Below are positions 32,159 to 40,632 of a stretch of 64,000 bases of DNA, in pieces. Where the stretch lies: positions 124,001-188,000 of the forward strand of contig NZ_FOHS01000003.1 of assembly GCF_900111515.1 (NCBI RefSeq). Reading direction: 5' to 3'. A program made the position numbers and the translations under genes. Positions within the stretch are counted from its first letter, which is position 1. Every line of letters starts with the position of its first letter. The stretch comes from Hymenobacter actinosclerus (GTDB taxonomy: Bacteria; Bacteroidota; Bacteroidia; Cytophagales; Hymenobacteraceae). Below the pieces are notes generated by a model. The model worked only from the letters and a program-made list of their open reading frames with translations, searched no databases and was not told the DNA's origin.

Positions 32159-34255
32159 CTACCAGATTTTGGCGCGTTCGGCTTGGGCCCGCATCATTTT
32201 TGCGTTTTCCTTGCAGCCGAAGGCCTCGTAGAACTCGGGCATGTTCATGAGCGGCCCCACGGTGCGGTACTGGGCCGGCGAGTGCGGGTCGGTCATGACC
32301 TGCTGGCGCAGGTACTCGGGGCGGGCGTTGGTGCGCCACACCTGCGCCCAGGCCAGGAAGAAGCGCTGTTCGGGCGTGAAGCCATCGAACTTGGGCACGT
32401 CTTTGCCGGCGTTGGCTTTCTGCAGGGCCGAGTAAGCCAGGGCCAGCCCGCCGAAGTCGGCCAGGTTTTCGCCCATGGTCAGCTTGCCGTTTACGAACAC
32501 CGAATCAAGCGGCGAGAAGGCCGAATACTGCTTATCCACCATGTCGGCGCGCACCTGGAACTTGTCGGCATCCTCCTTGGTCCACCAGTCGCGCAGGTTG
32601 CCCTGGGCGTCGTACTGGCGGCCCTGGTCGTCGAAGCCGTGGGTGATTTCGTGCCCGATGACCGCGCCCATGCCGCCGTAGTTCACGGCGTCGTCGGCGT
32701 TGGGGTCGAAGAAGGGGGGCTGCATGATGCCGGCCGGGAACACGATTTCGTTCATGCTCGGGTTGTAGTAGGCATTCACCGTGGGCGGGGTCATGCCCCA
32801 CTCCTGCCGGTCAATCGGCTTGCCGAACTTGGTTACGTTGTCGGCGTAGCTCCACTCGCGGGCGGCCAGCACGTTTTTCAGGTACGACTCGCGCGAGATA
32901 TTCAGGGCCGAGTAGTCCTTCCACTTGTCGGGGTAACCGATTTTTACGGTGAAGGCGGCCAGCTTCTTCAGGGCCTCGGTTTTGGTGGCGTCACTCATCC
33001 AGTCGAGCTTCTGGATATGCTCGCCCATGGCGGCTTTGATGTTGCCCACCATCACCAGGGCTTTCTGCTTGGTTTCGGGGGTGAAAGCCTTCTCCACGTA
33101 CACCTGCCCGAAGGCCTCGCCCAGGGCGCCGTCGGTCGAGCGCAGCATGCGCTTCCAGCGCGGCTGCTGGCGCTTGGCGCCGGTCAGCACCTGCGAGAAG
33201 CGGAACTGCTCGTCGCCGTAGGCCTTGGGCAGCGCCGAGGCCAGCGACGACACCAGGTGCCAGCGCATGTACGTTTTGAGGTCGCCTACCGACTCCTGTT
33301 TCATGACATTGCTGAGCGCGGCAAAAAACTCGGGCTGGCCAACAATTACCTGCTGGGCGGCGCCCAGGCCCACTCCTTTGAGCGTGGCGGGCAGGGCCAG
33401 GTTGGGGAAGCGCTTGTTGGCCTCGGCCAGCGTCATCTTGTTGTAGTTGGCCTGCGGGTCGCGCAAAGCCACGCGGGTTTTGGAGGCCTTGGCCAGCTTG
33501 GTTTCGAGGGCCAGCACGGCGGCGGCGTTCTTGGCAGCCGTGGCCGGCGCGTCGCCCAGCATCTTAAACGTGTTGGTCAGATAGGTGGTGTAGGCCGCGC
33601 GGATGCCCTTGGAGCGGGCATCGTCCTTGAGGTAGTAGTCGCGGTCGGGCAGGCTCAGGCCGCCCTGGTACAGGTTCACGGCGTACTCGTCGCTCTTCTT
33701 CTCGTCCTGGCCCACATAGCCGCCGTAGAAGGCGCCGGTCTGCAGCTTCATTTCGTGGGGCAGCACGGCCTGCACGTCCTTTAGCGTCTTAATCTTGCTG
33801 ATGCGGTCCAGCTCGGGCTGCAGGTACTTGAGGCCCGCCGCGTCGATGGCGGCCGAGTCCATGGCCGAGGCGTAGAAGTCGCCTACTTTCTGGGCGTTGG
33901 AGCCCTTGGCAGCCGAGGTGTTGGCCGCCGACTCGTCGAGAATCTGCCGCATCACGGCGTTGTTCTTGTCGGCCAGCTCGTTGAAAGAGCCCCAGCGCAC
34001 TTCGGCGGCCGGAATGGGGTTGTTTTTGAGCCAGTTGCCCGAGGCGTACTCAAAGAAGTCGTCGCAGGGGTCGGCCGAGGTATTGATGTTGGCCACGTTC
34101 AGGCCCGTGCCCTTGGGGGCGGGAGCCGCCATCGGGGGCGTTTCGGGCGTGGCGGCGGGGGTGGTAGAAGCAACCGGCTGGCTGCTGGCGCAACCACCCA
34201 GCGCGAGGCCGGCCGCGGCCAGGGCCGCCAGGGTAAACGGATTCTTATGGTTCAT
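32159..34255 (-). CDS. M13 family zinc metallopeptidase, lipoprotein
   Basis: 698 residues (neprilysin/PepO-like). Lipobox LALGGC with the cysteine at about 22, then a Thr/Pro-rich linker. The catalytic zinc motif is GHEITHGF (HExxH, about 535) with the third ligand in GENLADFGG (ExxxD, about 594). The C-terminal AWAQVWRTNARPEYLRQQ and DPHSPAQYRTVGPLMNMPEFY are typical of M13. The protein should degrade oligopeptides in the periplasm or on the surface. Downstream is the strong terminator at 32052-32109. Confidence 0.93.
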   Translation of the reverse strand: MNHKNPFTLAALAAAGLALGGCASSQPVASTTPAATPETPPMAAPAPKGTGLNVANINTSADPCDDFFEYASGNWLKNNPIPAAEVRWGSFNELADKNNAVMRQILDESAANTSAAKGSNAQKVGDFYASAMDSAAIDAAGLKYLQPELDRISKIKTLKDVQAVLPHEMKLQTGAFYGGYVGQDEKKSDEYAVNLYQGGLSLPDRDYYLKDDARSKGIRAAYTTYLTNTFKMLGDAPATAAKNAAAVLALETKLAKASKTRVALRDPQANYNKMTLAEANKRFPNLALPATLKGVGLGAAQQVIVGQPEFFAALSNVMKQESVGDLKTYMRWHLVSSLASALPKAYGDEQFRFSQVLTGAKRQQPRWKRMLRSTDGALGEAFGQVYVEKAFTPETKQKALVMVGNIKAAMGEHIQKLDWMSDATKTEALKKLAAFTVKIGYPDKWKDYSALNISRESYLKNVLAAREWSYADNVTKFGKPIDRQEWGMTPPTVNAYYNPSMNEIVFPAGIMQPPFFDPNADDAVNYGGMGAVIGHEITHGFDDQGRQYDAQGNLRDWWTKEDADKFQVRADMVDKQYSAFSPLDSVFVNGKLTMGENLADFGGLALAYSALQKANAGKDVPKFDGFTPEQRFFLAWAQVWRTNARPEYLRQQVMTDPHSPAQYRTVGPLMNMPEFYEAFGCKENAKMMRAQAERAKIW

Positions 34256-34460
34256 AAAAAGGATGGGATGAGGAATTGTGGAGAAGTAAATCTAAGAAAA
34301 AGGATGGAATTAGGGGGCGGGGGGCTGACGGGACAGCGTGAGCATTGCAGAGAGATGTTTCCACTCCGCTCCGTCGCTGGCTCTGTGCGCCACATGCTCA
34401 GCACGACAGTTCTTTCCGCCCCATCCCCTCCAAACCCTGCCCCTGCGTAACTTGCGCCTG

Positions 34461-35981
34461 ATGCCGCTTTACAACCGCCGCCCCGAACCGGGCCTCTCTT
34501 CTGCTGCCAGCGCCGGCCCGGCGCTGCCGCCCGCCGCTTTGCCGCTGGCCGAGCTGCTGGCCCGCGTGCGCCAGACGCTGAGCGAGCGGTTTGCCGACTC
34601 CTACTGGGTGGTGGCCGAAATTTCCGACCTCACGCTGCCCCGCACCGTGGGCGCGCACTGCTACCTCACCCTCACCGACCAGCACACCACTGCCCGCGGA
34701 GCCCAACTCAAGGCCCAGGCCCGCGCCACCATCTGGAGTCAGCGCTACCAGCAGCTGGCGGCCACCTTCGAGGAGCAAACCGGCCTGACGCTGCGGCCGG
34801 GCCTCAAAATCATGCTCCGGGTGCAGGTCAAGTTCCACGAGCAGTTCGGCCTGAGCCTCGACGTGCTGGCCCTCGACCCCACCTACACCGTGGGCGACCT
34901 GGCCCGGCTGCGGCTCGAAACCCTGCGGCGGCTGGAGGCCGAGGGCCTGCTGGCGCGGCAGCAGCGTCTGGCGCTGCCCATCGGGGTGCAGCGCGTGGCC
35001 GTGGTATCGTCGGCGACGGCGGCGGGCTGGCAGGATTTCGTGCAGCAGCTCCAGGAGGCGCCCTACGATTTCGCCCTGACGCTGTTTCCGGCCACCATGC
35101 AGGGCGAAGGCGCCCCGGCCAGCATCCGCGCCGCCCTAGATGCCATCCGTAACCGGCGGGGGCAGTTTGAGGCCGTGGTGATTATCCGCGGCGGGGGCTC
35201 GAAGGCCGATTTACTGGCCTTTGATGATTTTGGGCTGGTGGCGGCCGTGGGTGCGTTTCCGCTGCCCGTACTCACCGGCATCGGCCACGAGCGCGACGAA
35301 GCCGTGGTTGACCTGGCCGCCCATCTGGCCCTGAAAACGCCCACTGCCGTAGCCGCTTACCTCATCGAGCGGCTGGCCCGGCTGGAGGCGGCGCTGGAAG
35401 GCTACGGTGGCCGCATCCGCGAACTGGCCCAGCAGCAGGTGCGCCAGGCGGCCGAGCAGCTTAACCGGCGGCTCCGGCAGGCCCGGCGGGCGGTGCAGGG
35501 CCAGCTGCACGAGCAGCGCGAAATACTGCACCAGCGCATCCGGGCGGCGGCTACCGCACCCCGGGGCCAGCTGCGCCAGCAGGAGCAGCAACTGGGGCGG
35601 CGACGCCACCAGCTGCACCGGGCCGCCCGCCACACCCTCAGCCACCACCAGCAACTGCTGCGGCTGCGGGGCCGGGCCCTGGCCCAGCGTTTCCGGCGCC
35701 TGCACCGCCGCCGCCGCGAGCAGCTGTTGCGCCGCCGCTACGCCCTGCAGCTCACTGCCCTGCGCCTGCTGCACCGCCAGCAGCTCCGGCTGGCCGAGCT
35801 GCACGCGGCACCGGTGACAACCCGCCCTACCCCACCCGAACCCGGCACTGTGCGCCTGCTCACGCCCAAGGGCCGGCCGCTCACGGGCCCGCTACGGCCA
35901 GGCCAGGAGCTGCTGCTGCGCCTGCCCGACGCCTCGGTGGTACCGGCCCGCGTGGGCGGACAGCTGCCACTGCTACTTTAA
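34461..35981 (+). CDS. xseA: exodeoxyribonuclease VII large subunit
   Basis: 506 residues. Exonuclease VII degrades single-stranded DNA from both ends into oligonucleotides, with several XseB chains per XseA. An N-terminal OB fold (SDSYWVVAEISDLTLPRTVGAHCYLTLTD) is followed by the catalytic core with VVSSATAAGWQDF, IIRGGGSKADLLAFDD (about 240-255) and LTGIGHERDEAVVDLAAH (about 272-289). The C-terminal third is a long Arg/Gln-rich helical arm. The ATG at 34461 is chosen because it gives the usual N-terminus; an upstream frame from 34338 has no family content. xseB follows after 89 bases. Confidence 0.93.
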   Translation: MPLYNRRPEPGLSSAASAGPALPPAALPLAELLARVRQTLSERFADSYWVVAEISDLTLPRTVGAHCYLTLTDQHTTARGAQLKAQARATIWSQRYQQLAATFEEQTGLTLRPGLKIMLRVQVKFHEQFGLSLDVLALDPTYTVGDLARLRLETLRRLEAEGLLARQQRLALPIGVQRVAVVSSATAAGWQDFVQQLQEAPYDFALTLFPATMQGEGAPASIRAALDAIRNRRGQFEAVVIIRGGGSKADLLAFDDFGLVAAVGAFPLPVLTGIGHERDEAVVDLAAHLALKTPTAVAAYLIERLARLEAALEGYGGRIRELAQQQVRQAAEQLNRRLRQARRAVQGQLHEQREILHQRIRAAATAPRGQLRQQEQQLGRRRHQLHRAARHTLSHHQQLLRLRGRALAQRFRRLHRRRREQLLRRRYALQLTALRLLHRQQLRLAELHAAPVTTRPTPPEPGTVRLLTPKGRPLTGPLRPGQELLLRLPDASVVPARVGGQLPLLL

Positions 35982-36070
35982 CAGAGGTATAAAGACTCCA
36001 ATCGATGGCGTCTCTTCGGCTTCGCTAAAGCCCAAAAACAACTCCCTCATCTCCGCTTCCCCCTTTTACC

Positions 36071-36301
36071 ATGCCCCCCAAGGAAAAAGAACTCACCTAC
36101 CGCCAGGCCATCGAGGAACTCGAAACCATTCTGCGGGCCCTTGAAACCGATGCCGTGGACGTGGACGACCTCACGAGCCGGGTGCAGCGCTCGGCCGAGC
36201 TCATCCGCCTCTGTAAGCTCAAGCTCCGCTCGGCCGAACAGGCCATCGACCAGGTTTTCGAGAATCTGGAAGACGAGGAAGACACGGACGATTTCGCTTA
36301 G
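36071..36301 (+). CDS. xseB: exodeoxyribonuclease VII small subunit
   Basis: 76 residues. Partner of XseA. LTYRQAIEELETILRALETDAVDVDDLTSRVQRSAELIRLCKLKLRSAEQAI is the full XseB two-helix pattern, with an acidic tail (EDEEDTDDFA). Ninety bases after the xseA stop, likely same operon. Confidence 0.92.
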   Translation: MPPKEKELTYRQAIEELETILRALETDAVDVDDLTSRVQRSAELIRLCKLKLRSAEQAIDQVFENLEDEEDTDDFA

Positions 36302-36355
36302 CCATAATCCAGGATGTTTAGAACTGAGCAGCTTACTAAGTCATACCCTTTCGCC

Positions 36356-36363
36356 TATATTTG
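36356..36363 (+). promoter_or_regulatory. -7 element of the CPPxC/7-TM cassette
   Basis: TATATTTG is an exact TAnnTTTG, 36 bases before the ATG at 36399 and 55 bases after xseB. No clear -33 TTG at the right distance. Confidence 0.5.
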
Positions 36364-36398
36364 GTGCTTCTAATCTGCCCTAAACGAGTAGTGCACCC

Positions 36399-36755
36399 AT
36401 GACAAACAACGACCTGCAGCAGGCCAGCGCCTGGACCCGCAACTACCGCAACCAGAATCCGACCGGCATCAAAGCCCACTGCTTGTCGGCCGAAACCCTG
36501 CAAAGCATTCTGAGCCAGAAGGATTGCGTGGGCGTGCGCGCCTACTACGGCCTCGACGATGCCGGGCAGCCCCAACTGGTACTGGTCGGCTACGATGCCA
36601 ACGACCACGACATGCTGCCCGCTTCGCCGATCATGGCATTGCAGAGTGTGGAGTCTAAGAGGTCGATCCAAGAGGCTGAACTTTCAGTGAGCGTGAGCAC
36701 GAATCACCAGCCCTGTCCTCCATGCTGTAGTGAGGAGAATATCCTGAATAGTTAA
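36399..36755 (+). CDS. small CPPCC-tail protein, cassette copy 1
   Basis: 118 residues, soluble, no signal peptide, not recognised. It is paralogous to the protein at 37523: ASAWTRNYR, LQSILSQKDCVGVRAYYGL, QLVLVGYDANDHDMLP align with ASDWTANYR, LDTIQSQEGCVGLRFYMGL, QLLVVGVDKDGHDIVP. The C-terminus is PCPPCCSEE, matching KCPPVCDP in the paralogue (CPPxC). Conserved cysteines (one in the CVG motif, two or more in the tail) suggest metal binding or redox. The membrane protein gene follows after three bases, so the two are probably translated together. Confidence 0.75.
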   Translation: MTNNDLQQASAWTRNYRNQNPTGIKAHCLSAETLQSILSQKDCVGVRAYYGLDDAGQPQLVLVGYDANDHDMLPASPIMALQSVESKRSIQEAELSVSVSTNHQPCPPCCSEENILNS

Positions 36756-36758
36756 AAT

Positions 36759-37457
36759 ATGCTGCTGCAAATTCTCCAGCAAACCCCCGACTGGTTTAGA
36801 ACCTTATGTGATGGAGTAGAAGTAATTGCTTACACCAGCATGCTTGTACCGGCCACTTTGGCTTTTTATCGTAAGGGCGACTTGCACGGAGGCATGCGGA
36901 CAATGGCTTATTTGCCGGCCTATCTATTCGGCATGTTTTTGCTGGCACGTGCTGGCGCCTACTTTTTTCGCTATAATCTACCTATCCTTCACCTTTCTAC
37001 TATTGGCGAAACTCTATTATATAGCAAAATATATTACGACGAGTTTACAGATACACATATAAAGCAAAGAATTAAGGCCGTTCTTCTTTTTTTCGCGGCA
37101 TTTTCCATAATAGATTCTCTATGGCTAGAAGGCTTACAGCGCATAAACTCTTACACTAATCTGGCAGAGAGCACCATAGTCATTAGCTTGGGTTTAGTGT
37201 TTCTTGATAAGAATGTAATTCAAAAGGAAAGAACGCACATTCACCTTATCCCGATGTTTGTAGCTACTGCGGGAATCATTATATATCTATCAGGAACCGT
37301 CTTACTATACCTTACTACAAACTATTACATCACCCTCAATGACGAGTACAATGCCAGACTGATGTACTTGCTTGGTTCGGCTCTGCTCTTACTATTGGCA
37401 ATGTTGCTCAGCCGGGCTTTTTGGCTGGTAAGGCCAGCCAAAGCGCAACTCCTGTAG
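36759..37457 (+). CDS. seven-TM membrane protein, cassette copy 1
   Basis: 232 residues with seven predicted transmembrane helices (about 18-36, 48-68, 72-92, 104-122, 131-150, 162-184, 198-222) and almost no soluble domain. I do not recognise the family. It shares TM order and the helix-3 pattern N-x5-LST-x2-E/D (NLPILHLSTIGET) with the protein at 37944 (NNIFIFQLSTFCDV). Base composition is clearly lower in GC than in flanking genes. It begins three bases after the copy 1 CPPxC gene. Could be a sensor, channel or anchor for its partner. Confidence 0.72.
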   Translation: MLLQILQQTPDWFRTLCDGVEVIAYTSMLVPATLAFYRKGDLHGGMRTMAYLPAYLFGMFLLARAGAYFFRYNLPILHLSTIGETLLYSKIYYDEFTDTHIKQRIKAVLLFFAAFSIIDSLWLEGLQRINSYTNLAESTIVISLGLVFLDKNVIQKERTHIHLIPMFVATAGIIIYLSGTVLLYLTTNYYITLNDEYNARLMYLLGSALLLLLAMLLSRAFWLVRPAKAQLL

Positions 37458-37522
37458 CTCTTGCTTTCTCCGATGAGTGTATTTGCGTGCTCATTTTGCG
37501 CATTCCTACAAATCATTACTCC

Positions 37523-37933
37523 ATGAAGAACAACGACCCCATCCGTGACTTCAACCCCGATGCCGGCGCGCCTATCCCGATAGCCGAGGCGTCCGACTGG
37601 ACCGCCAACTACCGCGCCGAGGCCCTTACTGAAGCAGAAGTAGCCGGTCGCAAGCGCATCAACGCCTACTACTTCGGCAATAAGCTGCTCGATACAATTC
37701 AAAGCCAGGAAGGCTGCGTGGGCCTGCGGTTTTATATGGGTCTAGAGAACTCGAAAGACGGAAAGGGCAAACGCGACGAATCACAACTGCTCGTAGTAGG
37801 TGTTGATAAGGACGGCCACGACATCGTACCGCGTCTGGGAGCTGATGGAGAGATGATGTACGATGACGGTATTGTGGGAGATAGTTCCATGAAATGCCCA
37901 CCCGTTTGCGACCCTAACAGTCCTCTGTCTTAG
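37523..37933 (+). CDS. small CPPxC-tail protein, cassette copy 2
   Basis: 136 residues, paralogue of the 36399 protein (see there for aligned motifs). It has a longer middle (GLENSKDGKGKRDESQLL) and ends MKCPPVCDPNSPLS. GC is higher than in the adjacent 7-TM genes. The start at ATG 37523 gives MKNNDPIRDF, similar in length and charge to copy 1 (MTNNDLQQ). The 7-TM gene of copy 2 starts ten bases after the stop. Function unknown; intracellular as no signal peptide is visible. Confidence 0.75.
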   Translation: MKNNDPIRDFNPDAGAPIPIAEASDWTANYRAEALTEAEVAGRKRINAYYFGNKLLDTIQSQEGCVGLRFYMGLENSKDGKGKRDESQLLVVGVDKDGHDIVPRLGADGEMMYDDGIVGDSSMKCPPVCDPNSPLS

Positions 37934-37943
37934 CCCTCGCGCC

Positions 37944-38732
37944 ATGGCCGACTGGCAAAGCACTATTAATCTACTCCTTAGAATAGGGGAAAGTGCCAGC
38001 CTTTTATTGTTAGGGGTCATATGGGGCCGGAAGACGAACCTTGGTTCAGCTTTCCGGCCCCTGCTTGGTTACTTAGCAAGCGATGCGTTAATTTACGTTA
38101 TCGATTTTTTTGGCAGAAAAATACTTCATAATAATATTTTCATTTTCCAACTTTCCACTTTCTGTGATGTTACATGGCTGACTTTAATATTTATCAACTT
38201 AGCGTCTAACAAAACCAATAAATGGCTTATAACAGGCTGGCTAATATTTTTTTTTAGCACCGTTGTAAGTATCGTATGGGTAGATGGAATAACTACTAAT
38301 ATGAATACGCTTAGCCGAGCAGTAGGCAATACTTTCCTGGTCTTTATGGCATTTCGGCAGTTAAGCCAGATGATTCGCCACGAATATCTGTTTCCTCCGT
38401 TCAAAAGCCCACCGTTTGTTTTTTGTACCATCGTAGCTATTTATTATTCCTCCTCACTACCCATATTTCTTGGGCAGGATTTACCCCGCTATGGCTGGCT
38501 CATCAGTTCAGACATTGTCCTCAATACAAAGTATTTCATAAGAACAATTTCCTGGTTTTACCCCTTCCTGCGCGCCATCCAGTTTGGCCTGCTGCTGCAC
38601 CTCATCACGCTTTTCCCGATGGGCGTAACGCCGCGCCACGCGCTGCCGCGGTGGCTGCGGTTCCGGCTGGGGTGGCGGCCGCCGACTAAAAACTGGCGCT
38701 ACCGGGTGCTACCGCCGCATCTGGTCGGCTAA
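37944..38732 (+). CDS. seven-TM membrane protein, cassette copy 2
   Basis: 262 residues with seven predicted helices (about 10-28, 36-56, 63-85, 93-113, 122-142, 155-175, 195-222) and a basic C-terminal tail (RHALPRWLRFRLGWRPPTKNW) absent from copy 1. Same arrangement and helix-3 motif as the protein at 36759, otherwise weakly similar. The tail is GC-rich, the membrane part AT-rich. A histidine kinase with only one transmembrane helix follows after 55 bases, so this protein may supply the sensing part. Confidence 0.72.
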   Translation: MADWQSTINLLLRIGESASLLLLGVIWGRKTNLGSAFRPLLGYLASDALIYVIDFFGRKILHNNIFIFQLSTFCDVTWLTLIFINLASNKTNKWLITGWLIFFFSTVVSIVWVDGITTNMNTLSRAVGNTFLVFMAFRQLSQMIRHEYLFPPFKSPPFVFCTIVAIYYSSSLPIFLGQDLPRYGWLISSDIVLNTKYFIRTISWFYPFLRAIQFGLLLHLITLFPMGVTPRHALPRWLRFRLGWRPPTKNWRYRVLPPHLVG

Positions 38733-38787
38733 ATCGGTATCTTGGCCCCGCTGACCCGGCCGGCCGGGCTGCTGGCCGCCCCTTTCC

Positions 38788-39600
38788 ATGCCCGACGCGC
38801 TGCTTCCGCTTGTTCTCGTTACGCCCATCCTGCTGCTGCTGGCCCTGGGCGTGGTGGGCTTTGTGGTGCGCTACCAGCGCCGCCTCATTCAGCAGCAGCA
38901 GCAGATGCAGCAGCTGCACGAAGACGGCCAGCAGCAGGCCCTGGAAGCCGCTTTGCTGGCCCAGGAAGAAGAGCGCCGCCGCATTGCCGGCGACCTGCAC
39001 GACGGCGTAGGCACCACGCTGGCTATTGTCAAGCTCCACCTCAACACGCTCAATCAACCGGCCCTCACCCACGAGGCCACGCTGCTGCTCGACCAGGCCA
39101 TTAGTGAGGTGCGGCGCATTTCGCGCAACCTGCTGCCGGCGGCCCTCCAGAAATTCGGGCTGCCCTTCGCCCTCGAAGCCCTGGCCCGCACCATTCCGTC
39201 CGACGGCCCCACCCAGGTAAGTATCGAGCAGACCGGCACGCCCCGCCGCCTCGAAGCCCGTTACGAGCTGATTGTATACCGCATTGTGCAGGAGCTGGTG
39301 GGCAATGGCCTGCGCCACGCCCACGCAAGCAATATTCGGATGCAGGTGGAGTTTGGTAACGAGGAGCTCACGCTGCGCTACTCCGACGACGGCATCGGCT
39401 TCGACCCCACGCAGTCGGACCAGCCGCCGCTGCCCAGTACGCGCACCGGTCTGGGCCTCACCAATATGCGCAGCCGCGTGGGCGTGCTGCGCGGCACGCT
39501 GCAGCACCAATCGTCGCCGGGGCAGGGCACCACGGTGAAGATTTCGCTGCCACTGCCTTACCTTGCTTCTAACCCGCCCTCCATTTCCTCGCTGGTATGA
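38788..39600 (+). CDS. sensor histidine kinase (HisKA_3, LytS/NarX-like)
   Basis: 270 residues. One N-terminal transmembrane helix (about 5-27), a Gln-rich coiled coil (35-58), then the HisKA_3 box EEERRRIAGDLHDGVGTTLA with H71, and the HATPase domain with the N box VQELVGNGLRHAHA (N172), G1 YSDDGIGFDP and G2 GLGLTNMRSRV. There is no periplasmic or PAS input domain, so the signal must come through a partner, possibly the 7-TM proteins upstream. The stop overlaps the response regulator start by ATGA, indicating translational coupling. Confidence 0.9.
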   Translation: MPDALLPLVLVTPILLLLALGVVGFVVRYQRRLIQQQQQMQQLHEDGQQQALEAALLAQEEERRRIAGDLHDGVGTTLAIVKLHLNTLNQPALTHEATLLLDQAISEVRRISRNLLPAALQKFGLPFALEALARTIPSDGPTQVSIEQTGTPRRLEARYELIVYRIVQELVGNGLRHAHASNIRMQVEFGNEELTLRYSDDGIGFDPTQSDQPPLPSTRTGLGLTNMRSRVGVLRGTLQHQSSPGQGTTVKISLPLPYLASNPPSISSLV

Positions 39601-40010
39601 GTACTACTTCCGTCCGCCTGGCCGTCGTCGACGACCACATTCTGTTTCGCAAGGGCCTGCGGGCCCTTATCAGCGGCTTTCCCGGCATGGAGGTGCTCTT
39701 CGAGGCCGGCGACGGCCAGGAGCTGCTCGAACGCCTCGACCAGGGCGTTATTCCGGATGTTATCCTGATGGACCTGCAGATGCCGGTGCTCGACGGGCTG
39801 CAAACCGTGCGGCTGCTGCGCAGCCAGTATCCGCAGGTGCGCTCCATCATCATTTCCATGCACGACGAACCCGAGCTGATTGACTCGCTCCGCACCGAGG
39901 GTGCCCACGGCTACCTGCTCAAGAATGCCAGCCCCGAAGAAGTGCTGGGTGCCATCCGCCAGGTAATGGCCGACACCCCGCACCCCACAATACCCGTGGT
40001 AAGCCGCTGA
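39597..40010 (+). CDS. response regulator, receiver domain only
   Basis: 137 residues. Full receiver domain of the NarL type: acidic pocket D12/D13, phospho-acceptor D59 (ILMDLQMP), S87 and K109. It ends about 20 residues after the last receiver helix (VMADTPHPTIPVVSR), with no LuxR-type HTH, and no remnant of one is seen before the convergent gene at 40025. It may act by protein contact, or may have lost its output domain. Confidence 0.88.
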   Translation: MSTTSVRLAVVDDHILFRKGLRALISGFPGMEVLFEAGDGQELLERLDQGVIPDVILMDLQMPVLDGLQTVRLLRSQYPQVRSIIISMHDEPELIDSLRTEGAHGYLLKNASPEEVLGAIRQVMADTPHPTIPVVSR

Positions 40011-40024
40011 TTAGGTGAACCAAC

Positions 40025-40357
40025 CTACTCCAGCTCAGTGGCCGGGTCCCAGAACAGCTGCCTGAAATCCTGGACCTCATCATCGATTACCCGGATGCCT
40101 TCGGCTTCCAGGGCCTCCTGCATGGCGGTGGGCGTGGCAAAGTGCTGCCGGCCCGTGAGCTGCCCGTTGCGGTTGATAACGCGGTGGGCCGGCACGTACT
40201 CGTTGGCCGTGTGCGAGGCCATCATGGCCCAGCCTACCATGCGGGCCCCGCGCCGCGAGCCCAGGTAGTGCGCAATGGCGCCGTAGGTAGTTACCCGCCC
40301 AGGCGGCACCAGCCGCACCACTTCGTGAACTTCCTGAAAGAAATTGCGCTGCTCCAT
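40025..40357 (-). CDS. alkyltransferase-like protein (ATL), MGMT family
   Basis: 110 residues. Binds O6-alkylguanine in DNA and flags it for nucleotide excision repair. The MGMT C-terminal fold is clear (VPPGRVTTYGAIAHYLG, RMVGWAM), but the active-site motif is VPAHRVI where alkyltransferases have PCHR: Ala57 replaces the acceptor Cys, the defining trait of ATL proteins. The frame continues upstream to 40432, but ATG 40357 gives the family's N-terminus MEQRNFFQEVHEVVRL. Confidence 0.88.
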   Translation of the reverse strand: MEQRNFFQEVHEVVRLVPPGRVTTYGAIAHYLGSRRGARMVGWAMMASHTANEYVPAHRVINRNGQLTGRQHFATPTAMQEALEAEGIRVIDDEVQDFRQLFWDPATELE

Positions 40358-40632
40358 AAGGGGAGATGATGAATAGTGGGCGGATGAACCGGGAAGTTGC
40401 CCTTCGGCAGCCCCAACGGCCCCGAGGCGCAATTAGCGCAATCTGCGCGTCAACTCCCCGGCCGGCCAGCTTACTATTTCATCAGCTGCGCAACCCGGGG
40501 GCCGAATCGGTGTCTTACCCCCATTATGTATATCCGATGCCGGCAGGGTAAACCTGCGGCCGGGGCAGCGCGTTGTGGTAGGTGCGACGGGCAGCCCAGG
40601 TACGGCGGCACCGGTAAGCGCAACTGCTGTTC

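Noticed and set aside
34338..34460. Longer N-terminus for xseA starting at 34338
   Set aside because: The extra 41 residues are Cys/Ser/Pro-rich without homology to the XseA OB domain; the start at 34461 gives a normal protein.
40358..40632. Possible riboswitch before the RND efflux operon
   Set aside because: The 275-base leader has GC-rich hairpin potential but no conserved core that I can identify (no cobalamin, TPP or SAM boxes).
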